This document shows, piece by piece, positions 7,273 through 14,479 of a stretch of DNA of 14,483 nt (positions are counted from its first letter, which is position 1; each line of letters begins with the position of its first letter). Origin of the DNA: Thermotogaceae bacterium (GTDB lineage Bacteria > Thermotogota > Thermotogae > Thermotogales > Thermotogaceae); the NCBI GenBank assembly GCA_021161105.1, contig JAGHBG010000208.1, positions 1-14,483 on the forward strand. Direction: 5' to 3'. The notes beneath the pieces are model-generated. The model saw nothing but the letters and a program-made list of their open reading frames with translations, was not told the origin of the DNA and did no database searches. Position numbers and translations under genes: made by a program.

Positions 7273-8545
7273 CCTCTTCACCTCCTATTGCTTTTTTATA
7301 TTCTTCTTCAGAGAGTTCTACTACATTGGCTTTGTCCACCATTACGTCAAGAACTCTTCTTTTAAGAAGAACCCATTCAAGATCATTTCTTATGTCTTCC
7401 TTGTTTTTAACAAGAACCTTTGCTCTCTCTTTGGAAATTCCCCAGAGAACTGAGAGTTCCTCAGCTTCTTTTTCAAGGTCCTCCTCGGTTATTTTGATTC
7501 CTTCAAGCTCAGCTATCTTTTTTATTCCGTACTCTGTTTTGAGATCATTCAGGTAATAATTCCTTAGAAATTCTCTGAGCTTTTCTTCACTTTCATACTT
7601 TTCAACATATTTTTCGTAGTTTCTTTCTTCCTTTAATTTATTTATAGCGCTTTCTACGAATCTTCCCAGGGTTTTATCAGATATCTCAAGTTCTACATTC
7701 TCAACAAGCCATTCAAGAGCCTGATCCCTCAAAACTTCCCTCATCTCTCTATCGTATATTCCAGCTCCTTCTTCTTTGAGATGTTCTTTGAGCTTTTCAA
7801 GGGTTTCGAACTCGTTTCCTACAGTTTTTGCAAATTCATCGTTAAGTTCCGGTAGTGTTCTTTTGTATACCTCTAAAAGGCCGATCTTATAATGGAAATT
7901 CTTGCCTTCATATTCTCTATCAAATTCAACAGTGTCGCCCTTTTTCTTTCCTAATAAATCCTTTACAAATGGTCTGTCGTCATCTTCAACAAGTACATAT
8001 TCATATTTTTCATCTCTTAGAACTTTACCTTCATCATTTGTAACCACCATTCTTACTTTAACCATATCTCCATACTGAGCTTCTCCATCTTTTGGTTCAA
8101 CGAGAGCATGTTCTTCTCTTAAATCTTCAAGCCTTTTTTCTATGTATTTATCGAGCACTTCTCCCTTGCTTACAGCCTTTAGCTCTATTCCTGAGTAATC
8201 GGGAACTTTTACTTCGGGTTCAAGGTGAAATTCTATTTTTACCAAGGCTTTGTTTCCTTCTATTTTTCTATCAACCACTATGGGCCTTAGTAAGATGTTA
8301 TTAAGTAGTTCCTCTTTTTTTAAAGCATCCTCTAAAAGTTCATCGAGAACATATTCTTTGAAATCTTCACCAAGTCTTATTTTTAAAACATCCCTGGGAA
8401 CCTTTCCTTTCCTAAAACCTGGAAGTTCTATTCTCTGGTTGAGGTACCTTGCTGCTTTTTCTTCTGCTATGTTGAGCTCTTTCTCATCAAATTCATACTC
8501 TGCAACTACCATGTTTTTATCTCTTTCAGTCTCTCTTCTTTCCAT
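7238..8545 (-). CDS. tig: Trigger factor, ribosome-associated chaperone
   Basis: Trigger factor docks at the ribosome exit tunnel and shelters nascent chains; its middle domain is a peptidyl-prolyl isomerase. The 435-residue length is normal for the three-domain form. The ribosome-binding signature GFRKGKVPR is at residues 43-51 in the N-terminal domain. An FKBP-like domain covers roughly 150-245 (GDMVKVRMVV to HYKIGLLEVYKRTLPELND). The helical C-terminal chaperone domain follows to about 415, then an acidic tail. The sequence closely resembles the Thermotoga maritima protein as I recall it. The ATG start follows AAAGGAGG with a 7-base spacer. It lies 46 bases after hutI, probably has its own extended -10 promoter, and overlaps clpP downstream. 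Pairing of tig with clpP is common in bacteria. Confidence 0.97.
   Translation of the reverse strand: MERRETERDKNMVVAEYEFDEKELNIAEEKAARYLNQRIELPGFRKGKVPRDVLKIRLGEDFKEYVLDELLEDALKKEELLNNILLRPIVVDRKIEGNKALVKIEFHLEPEVKVPDYSGIELKAVSKGEVLDKYIEKRLEDLREEHALVEPKDGEAQYGDMVKVRMVVTNDEGKVLRDEKYEYVLVEDDDRPFVKDLLGKKKGDTVEFDREYEGKNFHYKIGLLEVYKRTLPELNDEFAKTVGNEFETLEKLKEHLKEEGAGIYDREMREVLRDQALEWLVENVELEISDKTLGRFVESAINKLKEERNYEKYVEKYESEEKLREFLRNYYLNDLKTEYGIKKIAELEGIKITEEDLEKEAEELSVLWGISKERAKVLVKNKEDIRNDLEWVLLKRRVLDVMVDKANVVELSEEEYKKAIGGEEVEGGSAEDNEQ
7278..7286 (-). promoter_or_regulatory. Shine-Dalgarno of clpP inside the tig coding sequence
   Basis: The minus strand reads AGGAGGTGA here, within the last codons of tig. 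The spacing from AGGAGG to the TTG at 7272 is 8 bases, which is ideal. The GTG contained in this motif has no room for its own ribosome-binding site, so it is not a likely start. Confidence 0.75.
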
Positions 8546-8580
8546 TTCCAGACCTCCTTTTTCTTTATCGTTTCCAGACG

Positions 8581-8589
8581 ATTATAACA
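8581..8589 (-). promoter_or_regulatory. Extended -10 promoter for tig-clpP
   Basis: The minus strand reads TGTTATAAT, a perfect extended -10 element (TGN plus TATAAT). It lies in the 46-base gap between hutI and tig, about 36 bases before the tig start codon. No good -35 box is visible, which fits an extended -10 promoter. It would allow tig-clpP expression independent of the ftcD-hutI genes. Confidence 0.55.
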
Positions 8590-8591
8590 CT

Positions 8592-9791
8592 TCAATCGTT
8601 TTTTATCATCCCACCTTTTACAACAGTGAAGTCAACTGAATCGTGAGCAGGAAGATAGGGTATATCTTCAAGCTCCTGTATTTTCCATGCAACAAAGTTA
8701 GCTGCTTTTCCAACTTCTATGCTTCCTTCAGATTCTGAAACACCAAGAACATATGCGCTGTTAAGGGTAAACGCTGTTAAAGCTTCCTCTGGAGTCATTT
8801 TTAGTTTTGATACCGCTAAATGGAAGACAAAAGTAGGATCATTTATTGTGTTGGAACCAGGATTGAAGTCAGATCCCAAAGCAACAATCGCTCCTGCATT
8901 AATGAGTTTTCTTGCGGGAGCGTATTCTTCTCCAAGGTAAAAACTTGTTGAGGGCATCATGACAGCAACAGTTTCAGAAGACGCAATGAGATGAATGTCC
9001 TCGTCGTTAATTTTTAAAAGATGATCGACACTGACAGCACCGAGTTCTACTCCGAGTGCTGCAGCGCCGGTTCTTGCTATTTCGTCTGCATGAAGCCTTA
9101 TTTTGAAACCAGCTTCCCTGGCTTTGTTTAAGTACCATCTTGCGTTTTCAACAGAATATGCTCCGTCATCAACAAAAATATCAACAAAATCTGCGCATTC
9201 TTTGAATTTATCAAAATTTTCAGTAAGTTCATTTAAATATTCTTCCTGGGATTTTCCTTTTGGAACAGCGTGGGCACCAAGAAACGTTGGAGTTATTCCA
9301 GCACTTATTTTTTCACTGATTTCTTTCAAAGCTTTCAGTTGTTTTAGCTCATTCTCCACATCAAGGCCATATCCACTTTTTCCTTCTATTCTTGTAACTC
9401 CTCTTTTTATCATTTCACGAATGAAGGGAATATTAAATGCTGCGAGAACATTTTCTGATACCTTTCTTACTTCAGATACTGTGTAATGAATTCCTCCGCC
9501 AGCTTTCAATATGTCGACATATTTTGCTCCTTGAGACCTCATAACGAATTCTTTTGATCTGAAGCCATAAAATGGAATATGTGTATGGCAATCGATAAAG
9601 CCAGGAGTTACAAGGTTTGCCTGAGCCTGGACATTTACTCCAGGGGCTTCTTTTGTTATATCCAGTATCTTCTCGTTGTAAACTATGTAGACATTTTCGT
9701 AAACTATGAGAGAGTTCATGTCTTTTCCCTGTTTATACTCTTTTCCAATTGGAGTTACAACTTTTTTTGCGAATATCGCTCTGGGCTTCAT
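8592..9791 (-). CDS. hutI: Imidazolonepropionase
   Basis: HutI opens the ring of 4-imidazolone-5-propionate to give N-formimino-L-glutamate, the third step of histidine degradation. It is a 399-residue member of the metal-dependent amidohydrolase superfamily. Metal ligands are visible in DCHTHIPFYGFRSKEF (H69, H71), LHADE (H234) and GSDFNPGS (D308). LGAHAVP (H174), E237 of LHADE and VDHL (H257) are the other expected active-site residues. The run CHTHIPFYGFRSKEF with the following Arg is typical of HutI rather than other amidohydrolases. Length is normal and the gene is intact. Its ATG overlaps the ftcD stop codon (ATGA), and its own ribosome-binding site is weak (GGAG 11 bases upstream), so its translation probably depends on ftcD. 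hutH and hutU are absent from the window. Confidence 0.95.
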   Translation of the reverse strand: MKPRAIFAKKVVTPIGKEYKQGKDMNSLIVYENVYIVYNEKILDITKEAPGVNVQAQANLVTPGFIDCHTHIPFYGFRSKEFVMRSQGAKYVDILKAGGGIHYTVSEVRKVSENVLAAFNIPFIREMIKRGVTRIEGKSGYGLDVENELKQLKALKEISEKISAGITPTFLGAHAVPKGKSQEEYLNELTENFDKFKECADFVDIFVDDGAYSVENARWYLNKAREAGFKIRLHADEIARTGAAALGVELGAVSVDHLLKINDEDIHLIASSETVAVMMPSTSFYLGEEYAPARKLINAGAIVALGSDFNPGSNTINDPTFVFHLAVSKLKMTPEEALTAFTLNSAYVLGVSESEGSIEVGKAANFVAWKIQELEDIPYLPAHDSVDFTVVKGGMIKND

Positions 9792-10708
9792 TTTTCGTCT
9801 ATCTCCTTTGAGAAGATGTCAAGGATTTTATATTCAATAACCCTTGAGATATCGAATTCATTAACCTGCAGATACCACATGAAGGTATCTATAACAGCCT
9901 GGAAAGGAACCATACCTATTATCTCAGATTCGACAACATTTACTCCATACCTTGTGGCTTCCCTTTTTATCGTTTCAAAGACTCTGAAAATAGGACTTTT
10001 CTTGTAATTGGTGAGATTCATTGATACCTGGACCATTCCTTTCTCTTTAAGTTCAAGTCCAATGGCTTTAACATACCTGAAACCGCCACTTATGTGCCTG
10101 ACAGCCTTTGCTATCTTCTTTGCTATAGAAAGATTGTCGGTTGCAAGGTTAACATTATAAGCTATCAAATATTCCCTTGCACCTACAGCGACAACTCCTG
10201 CTGTTGGATGAACTTCTTCTGGACCAAAATCTGGTTTCCATTCAGGGTCTTTTATTTTTTCAAAGAATCCTTCAAACTCTCCTTTCCTTATGTTTGCAAG
10301 ATTTTCCCTGTCAGGTTTTGTTGCGCTCTTTTCGTAAAGGTAAACAGGAATTTTTAACTCTTCACCTATTCTTTTTCCAAGTTTTTTCGAAAGTTCAACT
10401 GCTTCATCCATGCTCATGTCCATCACAGGAATGAATGGAATAACATCGACCGCTCCCATCCTTGGGTGTTCACCTCTGTGATGACGAAGGTCTATAATCT
10501 CTGATGCTTTTTTTGCCATATCAAAAAGGGCATCTACTATTACCTCCGGTTTTCCTATCATTGTAACTACTGATCTGTTATGATCAGGATCCATTGACCA
10601 GTCAAGCACCCAAACGCCATCATATTTTTTAGCTTCATCAACTATAGCTTGAACAACTTTTTCCCTTCTTCCTTCACTAAAATTTGGTACGGATTCTACA
10701 AGTTTCAC
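9788..10708 (-). CDS. ftcD: Glutamate formimidoyltransferase (no cyclodeaminase domain)
   Basis: This enzyme moves the formimino group from formiminoglutamate to tetrahydrofolate, releasing glutamate, and so completes the pathway begun by HutI. The 306-residue protein carries the signature VPNFSEG at the N-terminus and RGEHPRMGAVDVIPF, with H81 matching the catalytic His82 of the mammalian enzyme. Only the transferase part is present. The cyclodeaminase that would release ammonia from 5-formimino-tetrahydrofolate is fused in mammals but must be a separate gene here. I chose the GTG at 10708 because AGGAGGTGA lies 8 bases upstream and the product then starts MKLVESVPNFSEG, the usual family start. 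The GTG at 10717 is part of the Shine-Dalgarno. It overlaps hutI by 4 bases. Confidence 0.94.
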   Translation of the reverse strand: MKLVESVPNFSEGRREKVVQAIVDEAKKYDGVWVLDWSMDPDHNRSVVTMIGKPEVIVDALFDMAKKASEIIDLRHHRGEHPRMGAVDVIPFIPVMDMSMDEAVELSKKLGKRIGEELKIPVYLYEKSATKPDRENLANIRKGEFEGFFEKIKDPEWKPDFGPEEVHPTAGVVAVGAREYLIAYNVNLATDNLSIAKKIAKAVRHISGGFRYVKAIGLELKEKGMVQVSMNLTNYKKSPIFRVFETIKREATRYGVNVVESEIIGMVPFQAVIDTFMWYLQVNEFDISRVIEYKILDIFSKEIDEK

Positions 10709-10713
10709 TGACT

Positions 10714-10722
10714 TCACCTCCT
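10714..10722 (-). promoter_or_regulatory. Shine-Dalgarno that fixes the ftcD start
   Basis: The minus strand reads AGGAGGTGA, with 8 bases between AGGAGG and the GTG at 10708. The upstream GTG at 10717 falls inside this motif and is unlikely to be used. Confidence 0.7.
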
Positions 10723-10777
10723 AATACATATTTTTTCCTGATAAATTTTACCATCTTTTTCTACAATCTAAGTTGAA

Positions 10778-10783
10778 ATTATA
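10778..10783 (-). promoter_or_regulatory. Possible -10 box of the ftcD-hutI promoter
   Basis: A perfect TATAAT lies on the minus strand 70 bases upstream of the ftcD start. I see no convincing -35 box at 16-18 bases; the inverted repeat at 10795-10813 covers most of that position. A second candidate, TAAAAT closer to the gene, also lacks a -35 box. A promoter is needed here because the fprA terminator lies just upstream. Confidence 0.35.
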
Positions 10784-10794
10784 GGAAGTATATA

Positions 10795-10813
10795 TTGTGA
10801 AAAGATATCACAA
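10795..10813. promoter_or_regulatory. TTGTGA-N7-TCACAA inverted repeat, possible operator
   Basis: Perfect 6-base arms TTGTGA and TCACAA flank a 7-base centre, starting 12 bases upstream of the TATAAT at 10778-10783 on the minus strand. A repressor bound here would block the -35 region of ftcD-hutI. The arms match those of Rex (TTGTGAAN4TTCACAA) and the core of CRP sites (TGTGA-N6-TCACA), but the spacing is one base too long for both. Which protein binds, if any, is unknown. Confidence 0.4.
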
Positions 10814-10830
10814 AAGTCTTGTAGAAAATA

Positions 10831-10872
10831 AAAATACCCCCCTGTTGTATTTTGCTAATTCGGGGGTGTTTT
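10831..10872 (-). terminator. Terminator downstream of fprA
   Basis: The arms AAAATACCCCC (10831-10841) and GGGGGTGTTTT (10862-10872) form an 11-base stem with one G-T pair and a 20-base loop. On the minus strand a T-rich tail follows, about 46 bases after the fprA stop codon. The loop is longer than usual. It would separate hrb-fprA from ftcD-hutI. Confidence 0.65.
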
Positions 10873-10917
10873 TTATTGTATTTTGTTTTTCCGGTGCGGT
10901 GCAGAATTAATAAGTTT

Positions 10918-12102
10918 TTATATTAAACCGAGTGATTTGTGCTTTTCATAAATGAGTTTTGCATATTCGTCAATTTTCTTCAGATCTTCTTCTCCTGGCA
11001 TGCCCTTTATGAGGACGGGTTCTAAAAATTCAGCATTAATTCCTTTAAGTAATTCTTTTACCTGGTCAACCATTCTTCCACCCCAGCCAAAAGATCCCAA
11101 TATTCCGACGTACTTTAGTTTAGGCCGTAATGCCCCTGTTAAAGACACGGTAAACGCTGCCTGTGGATGGATTCCTCCGAGAACGGTCGGAGATGCAACA
11201 ACAAGTGTTGCTGCTTCTACAAGGCTCATCGCATATTGTCCTACATCAGCTTTTGCCAGGTTGTAATACTTTACTTCTAACTCCATATTAACAAGGGAGT
11301 TGTAAAGCCTTTCAGCTATGATTTCTGTGCTTCCATGCATAGATATGAAAGCAATAACAACTTCGTTTTTTACAACATCATTTGTCCAATCTTCATAGGC
11401 GCTTATTATGAAATCGGGATTTTTGTAAACTGGCCCATGACTGGGTGCAATTATTTGTGGGTTTATTTCTCTAACCTTTTTCAAGTTCTTTCTTATGGCA
11501 ACCCTGAAAGGCATCATTATCTCTGCATAGTATCTTTTTGCTGCTTCATAAACAACTTCGTCATCAGCAGAGAATAAATTACTTGTTGCAAGATGAGATC
11601 CAAAGAAATCACAGGTGAAGAGAATTTCATCTTCAATCAGGTATGTTGACATCGTTTCTGGCCAGTGAACCCATGGCGTCATATAAAATGTCAAAGTTTT
11701 TCCACCAAGATCTATCTTGTCTTCTTCCTTTATAATAATGAATCTATCTTCTTCTATGTGGAGTAGATCTATCAAAAAATTCTTTGCTTTTTGGTTGGTG
11801 ACCACTTTTGCGTTCGGGAAAAGCTCAAGCAGTTCAGGGATCGAACCTGAATGATCCTGTTCTGCGTGATTCGACACGATGTAATCTACTTTTTTCACTT
11901 TAAGATTTTTTAAATTTTCAAGAAGAATATGTGCTTTTTTAGGATCAACACTGTCAATTATCGCTGTTTTTTTCTCTCCGAATATTATATAACTGTTGTA
12001 GGAAGTTCCTTCTGGGAGAGGAATAAGCTCATCAAAGAGTCTTCTATCCCAATGCTGGACACCTATTTCATACACACCCTTTGCGACTTTTCTGATTGCC
12101 AT
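10918..12102 (-). CDS. fprA: FprA-family flavodiiron protein (O2/NO reductase)
   Basis: This cytoplasmic protein reduces O2 to water and/or NO to N2O, protecting anaerobes. Residues 1 to about 245 form the metallo-beta-lactamase-like domain with every diiron ligand present: H79, E81, D83, H84 (HAEQDH), H146 (WVHWPET), D165 (TCDFFGSH) and H222 (PSHGP). Residues from about 248 form a flavodoxin domain with the FMN-phosphate loop SMHGSTE (254-260) and a second flavin loop around SPTVLGG. The 394-residue length is the standard two-domain class A form with no extra rubredoxin or reductase domain. The gene starts 9 bases after hrb; its GAGGTGA Shine-Dalgarno begins on the hrb TGA stop codon, so the two are coupled. 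The Hrb partner supplies the electrons. O2 versus NO preference cannot be read from sequence. Confidence 0.96.
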   Translation of the reverse strand: MAIRKVAKGVYEIGVQHWDRRLFDELIPLPEGTSYNSYIIFGEKKTAIIDSVDPKKAHILLENLKNLKVKKVDYIVSNHAEQDHSGSIPELLELFPNAKVVTNQKAKNFLIDLLHIEEDRFIIIKEEDKIDLGGKTLTFYMTPWVHWPETMSTYLIEDEILFTCDFFGSHLATSNLFSADDEVVYEAAKRYYAEIMMPFRVAIRKNLKKVREINPQIIAPSHGPVYKNPDFIISAYEDWTNDVVKNEVVIAFISMHGSTEIIAERLYNSLVNMELEVKYYNLAKADVGQYAMSLVEAATLVVASPTVLGGIHPQAAFTVSLTGALRPKLKYVGILGSFGWGGRMVDQVKELLKGINAEFLEPVLIKGMPGEEDLKKIDEYAKLIYEKHKSLGLI

Positions 12103-12111
12103 TATCTCACC

Positions 12112-12789
12112 TCAATCTAAGGGATCAAAAGCTTGTTTTGTAGCTCCACATAGTGGACATACCCAATTGTCGGGAAGATCTTCGAATAGGGTATCCGGTG
12201 CTATTTCATTTTCTGGATCGCCTTTTGAAGGATCGTAAATGTAGCCACAAACTCGGCATCTGTACATCTTGTATTTCTTCTTTGGGACTTCCTCCATAAC
12301 TGGAGCAGTTTTTGGAGCAGTTCCTCCTTTGACTTGGTGGTAGTAAGCATAGGTCATAGGTTCACCATCTTTATAGATTTCGCCATTAATCACTTTTCCT
12401 ATGAAGAGTGTATGAGTACCGACATCAACTGCATTTTCAACCTCGCATTCTATTGAAGCAAGAGCATGTTCCGTTACAATTGGGGCTCCAGAGCCCCCCA
12501 ATTTGTACCTGACACCTTCAAATTTATTAACCTCTCTTCCAGATTTAAACCCAAACTTTCCAATGAAGTTAATTGGTGTTTCTTTTTCAAGAATTGTGAC
12601 AGAAAAGATCTTTGATTTTTCGATTAATTCATGAGTATGGTTTTTCTTGTTTATCGATATTGCAATCTTCACAGGTTCAGATGTAACTTGAAAAACTGTG
12701 TTAGCTATTTGTCCGTTTAAATCGTTTCCATATCTTGTTGAGACTATGTAAAGACCATAACTTATGTTCCATAATGCTTTTTTGTTCAT
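12112..12789 (-). CDS. hrb: High-molecular-weight rubredoxin (flavin reductase-rubredoxin fusion)
   Basis: This 225-residue protein joins an N-terminal flavin reductase (flavoredoxin-like FMN-binding) domain, roughly residues 1-155, to a C-terminal rubredoxin, roughly 173-225. The rubredoxin has the full Fe(Cys)4 set C178, C181 (CRVCGYIYDP) and C211, C214 (CPLCGA), and the DLPDNWVCP motif. In Moorella thermoacetica a protein of the same layout, Hrb, passes electrons from NADH to FprA; the adjacent fprA here supports that role. I chose the ATG at 12789 because GAGGTG lies 6 bases upstream and MNKKALWNISYGLY is the usual family start. A GTG three codons earlier belongs to the Shine-Dalgarno. 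A short linker containing KTAPVMEEVPKKK joins the domains. Confidence 0.93.
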   Translation of the reverse strand: MNKKALWNISYGLYIVSTRYGNDLNGQIANTVFQVTSEPVKIAISINKKNHTHELIEKSKIFSVTILEKETPINFIGKFGFKSGREVNKFEGVRYKLGGSGAPIVTEHALASIECEVENAVDVGTHTLFIGKVINGEIYKDGEPMTYAYYHQVKGGTAPKTAPVMEEVPKKKYKMYRCRVCGYIYDPSKGDPENEIAPDTLFEDLPDNWVCPLCGATKQAFDPLD

Positions 12790-12823
12790 ATACCACACCT
12801 CTTTAATGAGATTATCCTAAATT

Positions 12824-12832
12824 ATTATATCA
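12824..12832 (-). promoter_or_regulatory. Extended -10 promoter for hrb-fprA
   Basis: The minus strand reads TGATATAAT, a perfect extended -10 element, 35 bases before the hrb start codon. No strong -35 box accompanies it. The arrangement matches the one upstream of tig in both sequence type and distance. Confidence 0.55.
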
Positions 12833-12871
12833 TATTTATATTCAATCTGTTTCATAGAGCATTTCTATATA

Positions 12872-12900
12872 GGCTTTTTAAAAACGAGCTGTTAAAAGCC
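12872..12900. repeat. Inverted repeat between gatB and hrb
   Basis: Perfect 7-base arms GGCTTTT (12872-12878) and AAAAGCC (12894-12900) surround a 15-base loop. It lies in the 177-base gap between gatB and hrb, which otherwise holds only the hrb promoter. It may be a weak gatB terminator, but no T-run follows on the minus strand. A small ATAGA/TCTAT hairpin lies next to it. Function is unknown. Confidence 0.3.
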
Positions 12901-12966
12901 GAATCTAACCGTTTTAGGGTTATTCTTTTGGTTTGGTAAAAAGTTGGAAATTTTAATAGATCTTTT

Positions 12967-14418
12967 TTAGTTCTCATCAAGCAGTTTTGTTGCTATTTTC
13001 TGGACTATCTTCGGATCTGCCTTCCCTCTTGTTTCTTTCATTACAGCACCTATGAAAAAGCCAATAACGCTTTTCTTTCCATTTTTGTATTGCTGGACTG
13101 CATCAGGATTTTGTTTCATCGCTTTTTTAATTATTTCTCCTATTTTGCTCTCATCAGTTTCAACTTCAAGACCTTTTTCTTTGACTATTTCTTTGGGAGA
13201 TTTTCCAGTTTTTAAGATGTCCCTGATCAGATTTTTAGCTATATTTGTGGTTATCTTCCCTGAATCAATGAGATCAAATAGTTCTTTGAAATGCTCTGGT
13301 GCGATTTTGGTATCATATATAGATTCTATTTTGTTTTCGTTCATGTATCTAAGTACCTGACTCATTATGTAGTTGCTAACTTCTTTTGGTTTTCCTGTGA
13401 GCTTTGCTGCTTCTTCAAAGAACGATGCAAGGTCTTTATCCGATGTAAGAACCGTAGCATCGTATCTTGGAAGATTGTACTCTTTCATGAATCTTTCCTT
13501 TTTCTGATCTGGAAGTTCGGGGAGGGATTGTTTTATTCTCTCAATATATTCTTTTGACAGAACAAGAGGCGGAAGATCAGGTTCTGGGAAGTACCTGTAA
13601 TCATTTTCTTCTTCTTTGCTTCTCATTGAGATTGTTTTTTTCTCTTTCATGTTCCAGCCTCTTGTTTCCTGTGGAACATTTTCACCCTTTTCCAGAGCTT
13701 CTCTAATTCTTTTTTCTTCGTATTCAAGGGCTTTTTCAACAAATTTGAAAGAGTTTATATTTTTAATTTCTACTCTGTTAGAAGATTTGCCGGTCTCTTC
13801 ATCAACAACGGAGATGTTTGCATCACATCTGAGGGCACCTTTTTCCATATCTCCACTGCTCACGCCAAGGTAACGAACGATACTTCTTAGTTTTTCCAGA
13901 AATAACCGTGCTTCCTCTGGAGATGATATGTCGGGTTCAGTAACAATCTCAACAAGCGGGACCCCAGCTCTATTATAGTCAACAAGGCTCTCTCCTTTCA
14001 TCGAATCTCCTGCGTGAATCAGCTTACCAGCATCTTCTTCCATGTGAAGTCTTCGAAGTCTTATTTTCTTTTTGTTCCCATTCTCATCCTCTATTTCTAT
14101 CCAGCCATTTGTGGCTATAGGATAAAAATATTGAGTTATCTGGTATCCCTTTGGAAGGTCTGGGTAGAAGTAATTTTTTCTATCGAATCTTGAATATTCA
14201 TGGACCTCGAAGTTTAAAGCCAGAGAAGTTTTAACTGCGTATTCAACAGCTTGCTCGTTTGTAACTGGAAGCACTCCTGGTTGGCCTGTACAAACAGGAC
14301 ATATATTGGTGTTTGGCTCTGCGTCAAAACTCCCTGCACTACAGCTGCAAAACATTTTTGTTTTTGTAGAAAGCTGAACGTGGATTTCAAGACCTATTAC
14401 TGTTCTATATCTGCTCAC
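12967..14418 (-). CDS. gatB: Asp-tRNA(Asn)/Glu-tRNA(Gln) amidotransferase subunit B
   Basis: GatB is the kinase and tRNA-binding subunit of GatCAB, which converts Glu-tRNA(Gln) to Gln-tRNA(Gln) and/or Asp-tRNA(Asn) to Asn-tRNA(Asn). The 483-residue length is normal. The N-terminal signature GLEIHVQL (E11, H13) and the zinc-binding cysteines C24, C26, C40 and C43 (FCSCS and CPVCTGQPG) are present. The family block RLHMEEDAGK, DYNRAGVPLVEIVTEPD and LRCDANISV follow. The C-terminal helical and YqeY-like tail that grips the tRNA runs from about 330 to the end. The GTG start follows AAGGAGG with an 8-base spacer. gatA and gatC are not in the window. It probably has its own promoter just upstream. 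Confidence 0.97.
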   Translation of the reverse strand: MSRYRTVIGLEIHVQLSTKTKMFCSCSAGSFDAEPNTNICPVCTGQPGVLPVTNEQAVEYAVKTSLALNFEVHEYSRFDRKNYFYPDLPKGYQITQYFYPIATNGWIEIEDENGNKKKIRLRRLHMEEDAGKLIHAGDSMKGESLVDYNRAGVPLVEIVTEPDISSPEEARLFLEKLRSIVRYLGVSSGDMEKGALRCDANISVVDEETGKSSNRVEIKNINSFKFVEKALEYEEKRIREALEKGENVPQETRGWNMKEKKTISMRSKEEENDYRYFPEPDLPPLVLSKEYIERIKQSLPELPDQKKERFMKEYNLPRYDATVLTSDKDLASFFEEAAKLTGKPKEVSNYIMSQVLRYMNENKIESIYDTKIAPEHFKELFDLIDSGKITTNIAKNLIRDILKTGKSPKEIVKEKGLEVETDESKIGEIIKKAMKQNPDAVQQYKNGKKSVIGFFIGAVMKETRGKADPKIVQKIATKLLDEN

Positions 14419-14450
14419 TTTTACTTCCTCCTTTTTTCGTATCTATAGAA

Positions 14451-14479
14451 ATTTTAAACCAATTGCTACTTTCCGGCAA
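14451..14479 (-). promoter_or_regulatory. Probable gatB promoter
   Basis: On the minus strand the -35 box is TTGCCG (14474-14479), the spacer is exactly 17 bases and the -10 box is TAAAAT (14451-14456). Transcription would start near 14444, about 26 bases before the GTG start. The remaining bases to the right edge contain no gene. Confidence 0.5.

Noticed and set aside
7238..7281. A frameshift or fusion between tig and clpP
   Set aside because: Both proteins have complete normal ends; the overlap is explained by a clpP ribosome-binding site inside tig.
9579..10007. A 142-codon plus-strand open frame spanning the hutI-ftcD junction
   Set aside because: It is antisense to two intact genes with clear catalytic motifs and shows no domain of its own.
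10795..10813. Naming the inverted repeat a Rex or CRP site
   Set aside because: The central spacing is 7 bases where both consensus sites have 6 between the same arms, so only a generic operator is supported.
12872..12900. A strong terminator for gatB
   Set aside because: The stem is only 7 bases with a 15-base loop and no T-run follows on the minus strand.
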